A stretch of DNA of 64,000 nucleotides, taken from Pelomonas sp051857475. Its GTDB lineage: Bacteria; Pseudomonadota; Gammaproteobacteria; Burkholderiales; Burkholderiaceae_C. Location: assembly GCF_051857475.1 (NCBI RefSeq), contig NZ_JBPZGZ010000001.1, forward strand, positions 1,860,001 through 1,924,000, given 5' to 3'. The position numbers and the translations under genes were made by a program. Positions 57,399 through 64,000 of the stretch are shown here, piece after piece. The first letter of the stretch is position 1. The number at the start of each line of letters is the position of its first letter. The notes under the pieces are model-generated. The model was not told the DNA's origin. It made no database searches and saw only the letters and a list, made by a program, of their open reading frames with translations.

Positions 57399-58231
57399 GG
57401 CTTGCGGGCGTAGGTCTTGGGTTCGGCCTTCAGGGCGACCTTGCTGTCCTTGGCCTCAGCGGCCTTGAACAGGCTGGCAAAGCGCGGATGCTCGCGCAGC
57501 GGTGCGAAGCATAGGCCCCGCTGCTCCAGGCCGCTCATCAGCGGCTCCAGCACCGCGGGCGCCCAGGGGTCCTGGCGCTCCCAGATGCCCAGGTGGGCGA
57601 TCAGGATGTCACCGGGCTTGATGTCGCGCAGCGCCTTCTCCAGCAGCACCGCATTGGGATTGCTCTGGCTGGGCAGCTCGTCGCCCAGGAAGCCGGCGCG
57701 GCTCCAGCCGACGTGGCTGAATCCGCAGGCCTTGGCGGCATTCAGCAGCGCTGTCGACGAGCGTCCCGCCGGCGCACGGAAGATGGGCCCCAGGGGCTTG
57801 CCCGTCATGGCCTTGAAGCGTTCGCCGACCTTGTTCAGGCTCTCGCAGTACTGCTCGGGCGTCAGCTCGCGCACGACGGGCGGGTTGACGCCGGCCTGGG
57901 TCTTCACCTTGAAGCGAACCACCTTGCCGTCGGCGTCCAGCACATCCTCCATGAAGATGTCGTGGTCCCAGGTGTGGGAGCCGAAGTCGTGGCCCTCGGC
58001 CACGCGCTCGCGCCACCACGGCGCCCAGGTCTCGTCCAGCGTCGTGCCGCCGGTCAGCGTGGGTTCGCTGGCCAGGAAGAAGGTCGCCTTGGCGTTGTGC
58101 TTCTTCAGCGTCTCGGCGATCAGCGGCGCGACACCCATGTGGCCGGTGTCGAAGGTGAGATAGACCGGCTTGTCGCAAGACGGTTGCGCGGTGGCCGCAG
58201 TAGCCACCAGCGCCAAGAACCAGGCTTTCAT
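57395..58231 (-). CDS. Polysaccharide deacetylase (NodB-type), exported
   Basis: 278 residues with a short signal peptide (MKAWFLALVATAATAQ). NodB-fold motifs: VYLTFDTGHMGVAP (the TFDDG box reads TFDTG), HDFGSHTWDHDIF with the SHTWxH metal histidines, and IFRAPAGRSSTALLNAAKAC. The C-terminal ILIAHLGIWERQDP holds the last histidine. Replacing the second Asp of TFDDG by Thr is a common variant that may alter metal binding. Confidence 0.88.
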   Translation of the reverse strand: MKAWFLALVATAATAQPSCDKPVYLTFDTGHMGVAPLIAETLKKHNAKATFFLASEPTLTGGTTLDETWAPWWRERVAEGHDFGSHTWDHDIFMEDVLDADGKVVRFKVKTQAGVNPPVVRELTPEQYCESLNKVGERFKAMTGKPLGPIFRAPAGRSSTALLNAAKACGFSHVGWSRAGFLGDELPSQSNPNAVLLEKALRDIKPGDILIAHLGIWERQDPWAPAVLEPLMSGLEQRGLCFAPLREHPRFASLFKAAEAKDSKVALKAEPKTYARKP

Positions 58232-58285
58232 TTCAATTTCTCTTTTCGGGCCGGGCGACGGGCCGCTCCCTAGCCGGCCCGCCAT

Positions 58286-58322
58286 GGCGATGTGCTTGCC
58301 TGTCGAGCCGGCAAGCATCGCC
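58286..58322. repeat. Long inverted repeat upstream of the deacetylase gene
   Basis: GGCGAT-GT-GCTTGCC pairs with GGCAAGC-ATCGCC: thirteen pairs with a two-base bulge and a nine-base loop. It lies in the 141-base gap between the beta-propeller gene and the deacetylase. No T run on either side, so it is more likely an mRNA structure or protein site than a terminator. Confidence 0.5.
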
Positions 58323-58372
58323 GTCCCCGCGGGGGACCGGCCAAGGTACTCCTTGGACGAGAGGCGCCATTT

Positions 58373-59356
58373 CTATAGACGTGGCTGATGGTCCAGCGTC
58401 CAGATGCCGTGCGGCGACTTGCCCACCTTGACCTGCTTGACCACCTTGCGCGTGGCCGTGTCGATCTGCGTGAGCTTGCCGGCCCAGCGCGAGGTGACGA
58501 GCAGGGTCTTGCCGTCGGTCAGCAGCTCCATGTCGTCCGGCCCGGCCGGTGCGGGGAACTGGTCGACGACGGCCAGCGTCGTCAGGTCGATCTTGCTGAT
58601 GGTGTTGGCGGCGCGGTTGCTGACCAGCACATGGCGCTTGTCGCCCCAGGCGCGGAAGGAGTGGGCGCCGGCGCCCGTCAGGATGCGCTTGGCCAGCTTG
58701 GGCGCCGCACCGCTGACGTCCCAGACCTCGACGAATTTGTCGCCCGTCAGGCCGATGAGGATGAAGCGGTCATCCGGCGTCAGATAGATGTCGGCCGGCA
58801 TCTTGCCGACGGCCTGCTTCCACTTGACCGCCTGCGTCGCCAGGTCGATGGCCATCAGCTCGTCGCTGTCCTGCAGGCTGGCGTAGAGGGTGGTGCTCTT
58901 GCTGTCGATGTTGAGGTGACTCGGCGTCTTGGGCGCCGGGATGCGCTTGACCAGCTGCAGCGGCTCACCGGCGACGCTGCCCTGCCAGCGGTAGAGGTCA
59001 ACGCGGTCCAGGCGGTTGGAGGCGGTGATGAACCACTTCATGTCCGGCGAGAAGCGCAGGTGGTAGGGGTCGGGCACGCCGCGCACGACGCGCTGGACCT
59101 CGGCCGTGCGGGGGTCGATGAAGGTCAGCGAATCGCCCAGGGCATTGGCGACGATGAGGGACTTCTCGTCCGGCGACAGGTAAAGGTGATGGGGCTCCTT
59201 GCCCGTCGGGATGCGCTTGACGACGGCAAAGCTGACCGGGTCGACGACCGAGATGTCGGCGTCCAGGGAATTCAGCACGAAGACCGGGGGACGGGTGTCT
59301 GCCTGGACCAGGCCGGCCAGCAGCATCAGGAGCGCGAAGGCGCTGCGACGAAACAT
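58373..59356 (-). CDS. YVTN-type beta-propeller protein, secreted
   Basis: 327 residues with a signal peptide (RRSAFALLMLLAGLVQA). AAGGA lies eight bases before the ATG. Propeller blades repeat the pattern seen in SVVDPVSFAVVKRIPTGKEP, HHLYLSPDEKSLIVANALGD, and GKLTQIDTATRKVVKQVKVG. Such proteins act in the periplasm as scaffolds or carry bound cofactors; no cytochrome motif (CxxCH) is present. Upstream of the deacetylase on the same strand. Confidence 0.88.
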   Translation of the reverse strand: MFRRSAFALLMLLAGLVQADTRPPVFVLNSLDADISVVDPVSFAVVKRIPTGKEPHHLYLSPDEKSLIVANALGDSLTFIDPRTAEVQRVVRGVPDPYHLRFSPDMKWFITASNRLDRVDLYRWQGSVAGEPLQLVKRIPAPKTPSHLNIDSKSTTLYASLQDSDELMAIDLATQAVKWKQAVGKMPADIYLTPDDRFILIGLTGDKFVEVWDVSGAAPKLAKRILTGAGAHSFRAWGDKRHVLVSNRAANTISKIDLTTLAVVDQFPAPAGPDDMELLTDGKTLLVTSRWAGKLTQIDTATRKVVKQVKVGKSPHGIWTLDHQPRL

Positions 59357-59373
59357 CAGGAATCCTTGCAAAG

Positions 59374-59398
59374 CAAAAAGGGCGGCAGTTGCCGCCCT
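59374..59398 (-). terminator. Terminator after the AIM24-family gene
   Basis: AGGGCGGC / GCCGCCCT stem with an AGTT loop (59379-59398) and a T run on the minus strand. It ends the AIM24-family transcript before the beta-propeller gene. Confidence 0.88.
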
Positions 59399-59425
59399 CT
59401 ACAACGCCGCAGTTTACCGGGGCGC

Positions 59426-60238
59426 CTACTCGTCGTCCCCACCGAGGATGCTGCCCAGCAGGCCGCCGCCGGCAAAACCACCGAGAACCGAGCCCTCTTC
59501 CTTGTGGCCGCCCATCTGCGGCGCCGCCGCGAAGATGCGCGAAGCCAGGCGCGAGAAGGGCAGGCTTTGCAGCCAGACCTCGCCCGGACCGGCCAGCTTG
59601 GCCAGGAACAGGCCCTCGCCGCCGAACAGCGCCGTCTTGATCTTGCCGACGTACTGGATCTCGAAATTGACGTTGGGCGTGTAGGCCACGACGCAGCCCG
59701 TGTCCACCAGCAGCGTCTGGCCCGGCTGCAGGCTGCGGCGCACGATGGTGCCGCCGGCATGCACGAAGGCCAGGCCGTCGCCGTCGAGCTTTTCCATGAT
59801 GAAGCCCTCACCGCCGAAGAAGCCGGTCGACAGCTTCTGCTGGAAGGCGATGCCCAGGGACACGCCACGCGCCGCACACAGGAAGGCGTCCTTCTGGCAG
59901 ATCAGCGTGCCGCCGAGCTGCTTCAGGTCCATGGCGATGATCTTGCCCGGATAAGGCGCGGCGAAGGCGACGCGCTGCTTGCCGCTGCCGTTGTTGGTGT
60001 AGACGGTTGTGAACAGCGACTCGCCCGTCAGCAGGCGCTTGCCGGCGCCCATCAGCTTGCCGAAGAAGCCGCCCTGGCCGGCGGAGCCGTCGCCGAAGAC
60101 GGCATCCATGCTGATGGCCGAGTCCATGAAGAACATCGAACCCGCCTCGCCGATGGCCGCCTCGCCGGGATCGAGTTCGATCTCGACGAACTGCATCTCG
60201 GCACCCTTGATCTCATAGTCGACAACATCCATGGCCAT
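59426..60238 (-). CDS. AIM24/TIGR00266-family protein
   Basis: 270 residues, a beta-helix-like protein with repeated tripartite units: FVEIELDPGEAAIGEAGSMF, FGKLMGAGKRLLTGESLFTT, FGGEGFIMEKLDGDGLAFVH and FGGEGLFLAKLAGPGEVWLQ. The C-terminus is Gly-rich (LGGFAGGGLLGSILGGDDE), possibly membrane-interacting. Function not established. Divergent from the MarR/GbsR-like regulator across 107 bases that contain the operator at 60300. Confidence 0.88.
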   Translation of the reverse strand: MAMDVVDYEIKGAEMQFVEIELDPGEAAIGEAGSMFFMDSAISMDAVFGDGSAGQGGFFGKLMGAGKRLLTGESLFTTVYTNNGSGKQRVAFAAPYPGKIIAMDLKQLGGTLICQKDAFLCAARGVSLGIAFQQKLSTGFFGGEGFIMEKLDGDGLAFVHAGGTIVRRSLQPGQTLLVDTGCVVAYTPNVNFEIQYVGKIKTALFGGEGLFLAKLAGPGEVWLQSLPFSRLASRIFAAAPQMGGHKEEGSVLGGFAGGGLLGSILGGDDE

Positions 60239-60299
60239 GTGGCTCTCCCGGGGTTCAAAAAACGGCCCGGATGATAGCCACGACTCGTGAACGCAAATT

Positions 60300-60323
60300 A
60301 AATTTCTGTATTGACAGAAATTT
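60300..60323. promoter_or_regulatory. Operator-like palindrome overlapping a sigma-70 promoter of the regulator
   Basis: AAATTTCTG-TATTGA-CAGAAATTT, a perfect nine-base inverted repeat. It contains TTGACA (60311-60316), a consensus -35. Sixteen bases later TACTCT (60333-60338) is a fair -10, placing the start of transcription at or next to the regulator ATG. Overlap of palindrome and -35 suggests autorepression. Confidence 0.7.
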
Positions 60324-60345
60324 CCGCAGGAGTACTCTGCGAGCC

Positions 60346-60927
60346 ATGGAACTTACCGACATCGCCCGCCGCTTCATCGTCCACTGGGGCGAGATGGGCT
60401 CCAACTGGGGCGTCAACCGCAGCGTCGCCCAGATCCACGCCCTGCTCTTCGTGCACGGCCAGCCCCTGCATGCCGAGGACATCGCCGACACCCTGGTGCT
60501 GGCCCGCTCCAACATCAGCAACAGCCTGAAGGAGCTGCTGAACTGGCGGCTGATCCGCGTCACCCATGTGCTGGGCGACCGGCGCGACTACTACGAGACC
60601 TCAGGCGATGTCTGGGAGCTGTTCCGCACCATCGTGCGCGAACGCAAGGAGCGCGAATTCGACCCCACGGTCGCCCTGCTGCATGAGCTGTCGCGCGATC
60701 CGGGGCTGGAGAAGGAGTCGCCCGCTCTGCAGGACCGGCTGCGCAGCACGCTGGACTTCATGCAGACCCTGGGCAGCTGGAGCGACGAGATGCTGCGACT
60801 GTCGCCCGCCACGCTGGAGAAGATCCTGCGCCTGGGCGCCCAGGTGCAGCGCTTCGTGCGGCCTGGCGACGCTGACGCGGCGCCCAGCGTCTTCCCCGTC
60901 ACCCCGCCCATGCCGCCGATGGGATGA
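60346..60927 (+). CDS. MarR/GbsR-like winged-helix regulator
   Basis: 193 residues from MELTDIARRFIVHWGEMGSN. The GbsR-type opening (GEMGSNWGVNRSVAQIHALL) is followed by a winged helix (EDIADTLVLARSNISNSLKE, LLNWRLIRVTHVLGDRRDYY) and helical dimerisation parts (WELFRTIVRERKEREFDPTV). AGGAG lies 13 bases upstream, rather far; the message may instead be leaderless. Likely binds the palindrome at 60300 and its match at 60969. Confidence 0.88.
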   Translation: MELTDIARRFIVHWGEMGSNWGVNRSVAQIHALLFVHGQPLHAEDIADTLVLARSNISNSLKELLNWRLIRVTHVLGDRRDYYETSGDVWELFRTIVRERKEREFDPTVALLHELSRDPGLEKESPALQDRLRSTLDFMQTLGSWSDEMLRLSPATLEKILRLGAQVQRFVRPGDADAAPSVFPVTPPMPPMG

Positions 60928-60934
60928 CAACACC

Positions 60935-60960
60935 GGGCCTGCGACCAGGCCCCTTTTTTT
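60935..60960 (+). terminator. Terminator after the regulator gene
   Basis: GGGCCTG / CAGGCCC with a CGAC loop, then C and seven T, eight bases after the stop. The following operon therefore needs its own promoter. Confidence 0.92.
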
Positions 60961-60968
60961 GAGTTGCA

Positions 60969-60988
60969 ATTTCACTTTTGACAGAAAT
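60969..60988. promoter_or_regulatory. Second operator-like site before the DCC-protein operon
   Basis: ATTTC-N10-GAAAT with the same spacing as at 60302-60321, sharing the exact 11-mer TTGACAGAAAT. It ends seven bases before the ATG of the next gene. Confidence 0.65.
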
Positions 60989-60995
60989 AACAGCC

Positions 60996-61424
60996 ATGAA
61001 CGCAAATACACCTTCGGTCCACACCGTCTACTTCGACGGCGCCTGCCCGCTGTGCCGCGGCGAGATGGCCCTGCTGATGGCGCGCAATGGCGCCGGACTG
61101 CTCGAGTTCATCGACATCGCCCAGCCCGGTTTCGATCCGGCCCCGCTGGGCGCCAGCCTGGACGCCATGCTGCAACTCATGCATGTGCGCCGCCCCGACG
61201 GCGGCTGGCTCATCGGCATCCCGGCCTTCGTCGTCATCTACGAGGCCACCGGTTTCCCCAACGTCGCGCGCTGGCTGCGCAAGCCGTGGTTCGCCCGCCT
61301 CGCCGCCCGGGCCTACCCCTGGCTCGTCAAGCACCGCTACCAGATGCCTCACACGCTGGTGCGGACCGCCTTTCGCATCCAGGAGCGCGCCTGCCCGGTC
61401 GACGGCGCCTGCCGCATCCCCTGA
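60996..61424 (+). CDS. DCC-family thiol-disulfide oxidoreductase-like protein (DUF393)
   Basis: 142 residues. DUF393 signature with CxxC: VYFDGACPLCRGEMALLMAR near residue 10, then LDAMLQLMHVRRPDGGWLIG and RWLRKPWFARLAARAYPWLV. Thought to be thioredoxin-like; activity unproven. First gene after the second operator. Its operon continues to a second DUF393 gene at 63490. Confidence 0.9.
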   Translation: MNANTPSVHTVYFDGACPLCRGEMALLMARNGAGLLEFIDIAQPGFDPAPLGASLDAMLQLMHVRRPDGGWLIGIPAFVVIYEATGFPNVARWLRKPWFARLAARAYPWLVKHRYQMPHTLVRTAFRIQERACPVDGACRIP

Positions 61425-61443
61425 TCAACCCAAGGAGACCCAC

Positions 61444-61824
61444 ATGTCCGCCCTGAACTTTTCCCTGACCCTGGTCATCGCCATCCTCGGTCCCATCCTC
61501 GCCATCGGCTATCTGCAGCCCATCCTGCTGGTGGTGCTGGATTCACTGTGCGTCGAGCCCCTGCCCGGCAAGGTCGGTGCGCATTTCTGGGTGCGCAGCG
61601 CCTATGTGCTGGCCGTCGCGGGGACCCTGGTGCTGGCCCTGACCTTTGGCGACTTCTACGACAGCACGCTGGCCGCCGTGCACCGCGCGCTGAGGCTGAC
61701 GGCCGCGGGCTGCTTCTTCAGCATCGCCGTCATCACCCGCCGCGTCTGGGGGCCAGTGCAGGCGAGGCTGGCCAAGCCTGTGGCGCCCCTCGGCCCCGTC
61801 GCGGCTGCCGCTGCATCGAGGTGA
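61444..61824 (+). CDS. Small membrane protein of unknown function
   Basis: 126 residues with three to four membrane helices (LTLVIAILGPILAIGYLQPI, RSAYVLAVAGTLVLALTFGD, AAGCFFSIAVITRRVW). AAGGAGACCCAC precedes the ATG. I do not recognise the family. Part of the operon between the two DUF393 genes. Confidence 0.75.
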   Translation: MSALNFSLTLVIAILGPILAIGYLQPILLVVLDSLCVEPLPGKVGAHFWVRSAYVLAVAGTLVLALTFGDFYDSTLAAVHRALRLTAAGCFFSIAVITRRVWGPVQARLAKPVAPLGPVAAAAASR

Positions 61825-61828
61825 GGCC

Positions 61829-62644
61829 ATGAAGATCCTCGTTGTCGGCGCCGGCGGCTTTGTCGGCCGCCACGTGATGGCCGCGCTGGCTCAGTCCGGG
61901 CATGGTGCCGTGCGAGCCGATCTCCGGCCCGTGGACTGCTGGGACCGGCCCGAGGCCTGGGAGGCTCAGCTCAAGGGCGTGGACGGCGTCGTCTACACCG
62001 CGGGCTGCCTGCGCGACCAGGCTGGCGGGGTCAGCGACCTGCTGGACCTGATGCACCACCGCGCCCCCGCCGCCCTGGCCGATGCCTGCGAGGCGCGCGG
62101 CATCACGCGGCTGGTGCATGTGTCGGCCTTGTGCGGCGGCGTCAGCGCCTATGCGCGCAGCAAGCAGGCGGGCGAGATCGCGCTGGCCGGCCGCGCCTGT
62201 ATCGTGCGACCCAGCCTCATCATCGGCGTCGGCGGCATCAGCAGCCGCCTGCTGGACCGGCTGAGCCGCCTGCCCTGGCTGCCCCTGCCGGCCGCCGTCG
62301 CGCGTTGCCGCGTGCAGCCCATCCGCGTCGAGGACCTGGCCGCCGGCATCGTCGCGGCGCTGGCTTCTCCGCGGGCTGCCTCGTGGACCGCCGTCGGCCC
62401 CGAGGCCGCCACGGTGGCCGAGTGGATCGCGCGCCGCCGCATCCTGCGCGGGCTGAGCCCGGCACGCCAGGTCGAGTTGCCCGACGCCCTGACCCGCGCC
62501 TCGGCCCGCCTGGGCGATCTCATCCCTCTCGGACCCTGGTGCAGCACGGCGCTGGATCTGCTGGCCCACGACAGTGCGGAGGCGGTGCAGGCCACGCCGC
62601 TGGACCGGCCGCTGCGCAGTGCCATGGAAGGGGCCTGGGCATGA
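61829..62644 (+). CDS. NAD(P)-binding Rossmann (extended SDR/NmrA-like) protein
   Basis: 271 residues. Rossmann motif ILVVGAGGFVGRHVMAALAQ at the N-terminus, VDGVVYTAGCLRDQAGG, a Tyr/Lys-like pair in GVSAYARSKQAGEIA, then IVRPSLIIGVGG. Best described as an NAD-dependent epimerase/dehydratase-like protein; the substrate is unknown. Overlaps the DoxX-like gene by ATGA, a pairing often seen as a fusion in related proteins. Confidence 0.88.
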   Translation: MKILVVGAGGFVGRHVMAALAQSGHGAVRADLRPVDCWDRPEAWEAQLKGVDGVVYTAGCLRDQAGGVSDLLDLMHHRAPAALADACEARGITRLVHVSALCGGVSAYARSKQAGEIALAGRACIVRPSLIIGVGGISSRLLDRLSRLPWLPLPAAVARCRVQPIRVEDLAAGIVAALASPRAASWTAVGPEAATVAEWIARRRILRGLSPARQVELPDALTRASARLGDLIPLGPWCSTALDLLAHDSAEAVQATPLDRPLRSAMEGAWA

Positions 62645-63012
62645 GCGCCGCCCGCCTCTCGCTGGCCCGCGCATCGCTGGTCCTGCTGTGGTCGGGCACC
62701 GTGGCGGCCAGCCTGCACGACGGCGGCGCTGCAGGCATAGACCTGCTGCAGAAGGCCACCGGCATGGGCGCCGGTCTGGCACTCGCCCTGGTGCTGCTGG
62801 GCAGCGCCTGGGACGCGGCCATCGGCCTGCTGATCCTGCTGCGGCCCGGCACCCACACCTACCGCCTCGCGGCCGCCGGCGTCATCGGCATGACGCTGCT
62901 GGCCACCGCGCTGCTGCCGTCGCTCTGGCTCGACCCCTTCGGTGCCCTGCTGAAGAACCTGCCCGTGCTGGCCCTGCTTCCCCTGCTGGACCCGGAGGCC
63001 AGCCGCGCATGA
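62641..63012 (+). CDS. DoxX-like membrane protein
   Basis: 123 residues with four membrane helices (LARASLVLLWSGTVAASLHD, MGAGLALALVLLGSAWDAAI, LAAAGVIGMTLLATALLPSL). Pattern of the DoxX-like family that accompanies SDR proteins. ATGA overlaps on both sides place it between the SDR and DUF2269 genes in a tightly coupled unit. Confidence 0.8.
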   Translation: MSAARLSLARASLVLLWSGTVAASLHDGGAAGIDLLQKATGMGAGLALALVLLGSAWDAAIGLLILLRPGTHTYRLAAAGVIGMTLLATALLPSLWLDPFGALLKNLPVLALLPLLDPEASRA

Positions 63013-63485
63013 ACCTCTATCTGCTCGTCAAGACGCTGCACATCGTGTCCAGCGTGCTGCTCGTCGGCACCGGCTTCGGCTCGGCCTTCTATCTCTTCTT
63101 CACCAACCGCGCCCCCAGCCTCGAAGCGCGCGCCGTTGTCGCCCGCCTCGTCGTGAGGGCCGACCTGTGGTTCACGACGCCCGCCGTCATCGTCCAGCCC
63201 CTCAGCGGCCTGTGGCTGGCCCACACCGCCGGCTGGCCACTCAGCACGCCGTGGCTGCTGGCCTCTGTCCTGCTCTACGCGGTGGCCGGCGCCTGCTGGC
63301 TGCCAGTGCTGTGGCTGCAGCTGAAGATGGCCCGTGAGGTCGAGGCCGCACTGGCCAGCGGCCGAGCGCTGTCGGCCCACTACGCGCGCTGGCAACGGGC
63401 TTGGGAATCGCTGGGCTATCCGGCCTTCGTCGCCATGCTGGCCGTCTTTTTCCTGATGGTGAACAAACCCGCGCTCTGGGCCTGA
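63009..63485 (+). CDS. DUF2269 membrane protein
   Basis: 158 residues, four membrane helices. Opens MNLYLLVKTLHIVSSVLLVG, the DUF2269 hallmark with a conserved histidine in the first helix, then FGSAFYLFFTNRAP and PAVIVQPLSGLWLAHTAGWP. Function unknown; conserved histidine and membrane position would allow redox or metal chemistry (inference). Confidence 0.88.
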   Translation: MNLYLLVKTLHIVSSVLLVGTGFGSAFYLFFTNRAPSLEARAVVARLVVRADLWFTTPAVIVQPLSGLWLAHTAGWPLSTPWLLASVLLYAVAGACWLPVLWLQLKMAREVEAALASGRALSAHYARWQRAWESLGYPAFVAMLAVFFLMVNKPALWA

Positions 63486-63489
63486 TGCC

Positions 63490-63867
63490 ATGTCCACGCC
63501 CTCGCCAAAACCACACACCGTCTACTACAACAGCGCCTGCCCTGTCTGCGACGCCGGCGTGTGCGCGATGCGCGCACGCATTGCCGAGGGCGAGGTCGAA
63601 TGGGTGGACGTGCATCACAACCCGGAGCGCCTCGACGCACTGGGGCTGGATCTGGAAGAGGTCCGCGAGCAGCTGCATCTCGTCGACCCCGAAGGTCGCC
63701 TGCAGATCGGCGCACCTGCGCTGCTCACCACCTGGTCACTGCAACGGCGCTGGGGCTGGCTGCTGTGGCCGCTGACATGGCCCGGCCTGCGCACCCTCAC
63801 GTCGTGGGCCTATGCCGCGTTCGCGCGCCAGCTCTACCGCTGGAATCGCCGCCGGGGCCACTGGTGA
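63490..63867 (+). CDS. Second DCC-family (DUF393) thiol protein
   Basis: 125 residues: HTVYYNSACPVCDAGVCAMR with CxxC, EWVDVHHNPERLDALGLDLE, and a Trp-rich C-terminal segment that may touch the membrane (WGWLLWPLTWPGLRTLTSWA). Follows DUF2269 by four bases. Differs from the copy at 60996 enough to be a separate subfamily. Confidence 0.9.
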   Translation: MSTPSPKPHTVYYNSACPVCDAGVCAMRARIAEGEVEWVDVHHNPERLDALGLDLEEVREQLHLVDPEGRLQIGAPALLTTWSLQRRWGWLLWPLTWPGLRTLTSWAYAAFARQLYRWNRRRGHW

Positions 63868-63889
63868 TCCATTCAATCAAGGAGGAAAG

Positions 63890-64000
63890 ATGAGCAAGCA
63901 CAACAACTTTGATGCCGCAGAGCTCGACAAGTTCCAGGCGCTGGCTTCGCGCTGGTGGGACCCTGAGTCGGAGTTCCGGCCTCTGCATGCGATCAACCCC
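63890..64000 (+). CDS. ubiG: Ubiquinone O-methyltransferase (5' end only)
   Basis: 37 codons are visible, starting MSKHNNFDAAELDKFQALAS and continuing with RWWDPESEFRPLHAINP, the characteristic N-terminus of UbiG. A strong AAGGAGGAAAG precedes the ATG. UbiG performs both O-methylations in ubiquinone synthesis. The methyltransferase domain lies outside the window. Confidence 0.9.
   Translation, partial: MSKHNNFDAAELDKFQALASRWWDPESEFRPLHAINP

Noticed and set aside
60969..61006. TTGACA at 60978-60983 as a -35 promoter element for the DUF393 operon
   Set aside because: A -10 at normal spacing would fall inside the coding sequence and the bases there (CGCAAA) do not match; the hexamer is better explained as part of the repeated operator.

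Overview
The window is chromosomal DNA of high GC content from a betaproteobacterium of the order Burkholderiales, most likely in or near the Rubrivivax/Roseateles/Leptothrix group. This is inferred from gene content and order: ilvI-ilvH-ilvC followed by pssA-leuA, DUF3619/DUF3106 beside a sigma factor, nadE-glnB, glnA with a DUF4124 gene and ntrBC, a PEP-CTERM protein, and ubiG preceded by small membrane genes. Almost all of it is coding, with many ATGA/TGATG start-stop overlaps. I saw no rRNA or tRNA genes, insertion sequences, prophage, CRISPR array or origin. Both ends cut through a gene (leuA on the left, ubiG on the right).

Layout. 1-8000 (minus strand): branched-chain amino acid synthesis. 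It holds ilvI, ilvH, ilvC, then pssA and two tandem 2-isopropylmalate synthase genes behind a leucine leader-peptide attenuator. 8100-12340 (plus): a sigma factor chain (sigma, DUF3619, DUF3106, RDD, dgkA), then an AraC regulator and a LysE exporter. 12337-19800: glnB and nadE, a FemAB-like acetyltransferase, divergent soluble and membrane pyrophosphatases, and a J-domain protein. 19800-24240: an ECF sigma/Ser-Thr kinase pair with an unknown small protein, and a degenerate GGDEF protein. 24250-31120 (minus): a complete branched-chain-type ABC importer with an acyl-CoA synthetase. 31250-36190 (plus): selO-msrB-yciB-bolA, a parvulin isomerase and a sulfhydrylase. 36190-41160: YbbA-like ATPase and TesA esterase with interlocked starts, a glutamine-rich FecR-type protein, peptide deformylase and a metallo-beta-lactamase-fold hydrolase.

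41160-46862 is a nitrite assimilation operon: nirB, nirD, a formate/nitrite channel, and a PP2C phosphatase-kinase fusion. Its 303-bp leader reads as a complete nitrogen-control region: an NtrC-type site, a sigma-54 -24/-12 element, two small hexaloop hairpins and a strong intrinsic terminator. 46990-49950 holds a PEP-CTERM protein, an FHA-EAL protein and a DMT exporter. 49990-54630 (minus) holds glnA, a DUF4124 protein, ntrB and ntrC. glnA also has a sigma-54 element and an NtrC-type site, so regulator, sensor, P-II protein and two predicted targets lie within about 42 kb.

54790-60240 (minus): a CinA-like protein, an EI24 protein, a sterol-desaturase-family protein, a polysaccharide deacetylase, a beta-propeller protein and an AIM24-family protein. 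60300-63870 (plus): a MarR/GbsR-like regulator and an operon of two DCC-family thiol proteins, a short-chain dehydrogenase-like protein and three small membrane proteins. The same inverted repeat (ATTTC-N10-GAAAT) precedes both the regulator and this operon. The most interesting signals are the leucine attenuator, the nirB leader, the phosphatase-kinase fusion in the nitrite operon and the duplicated operator.
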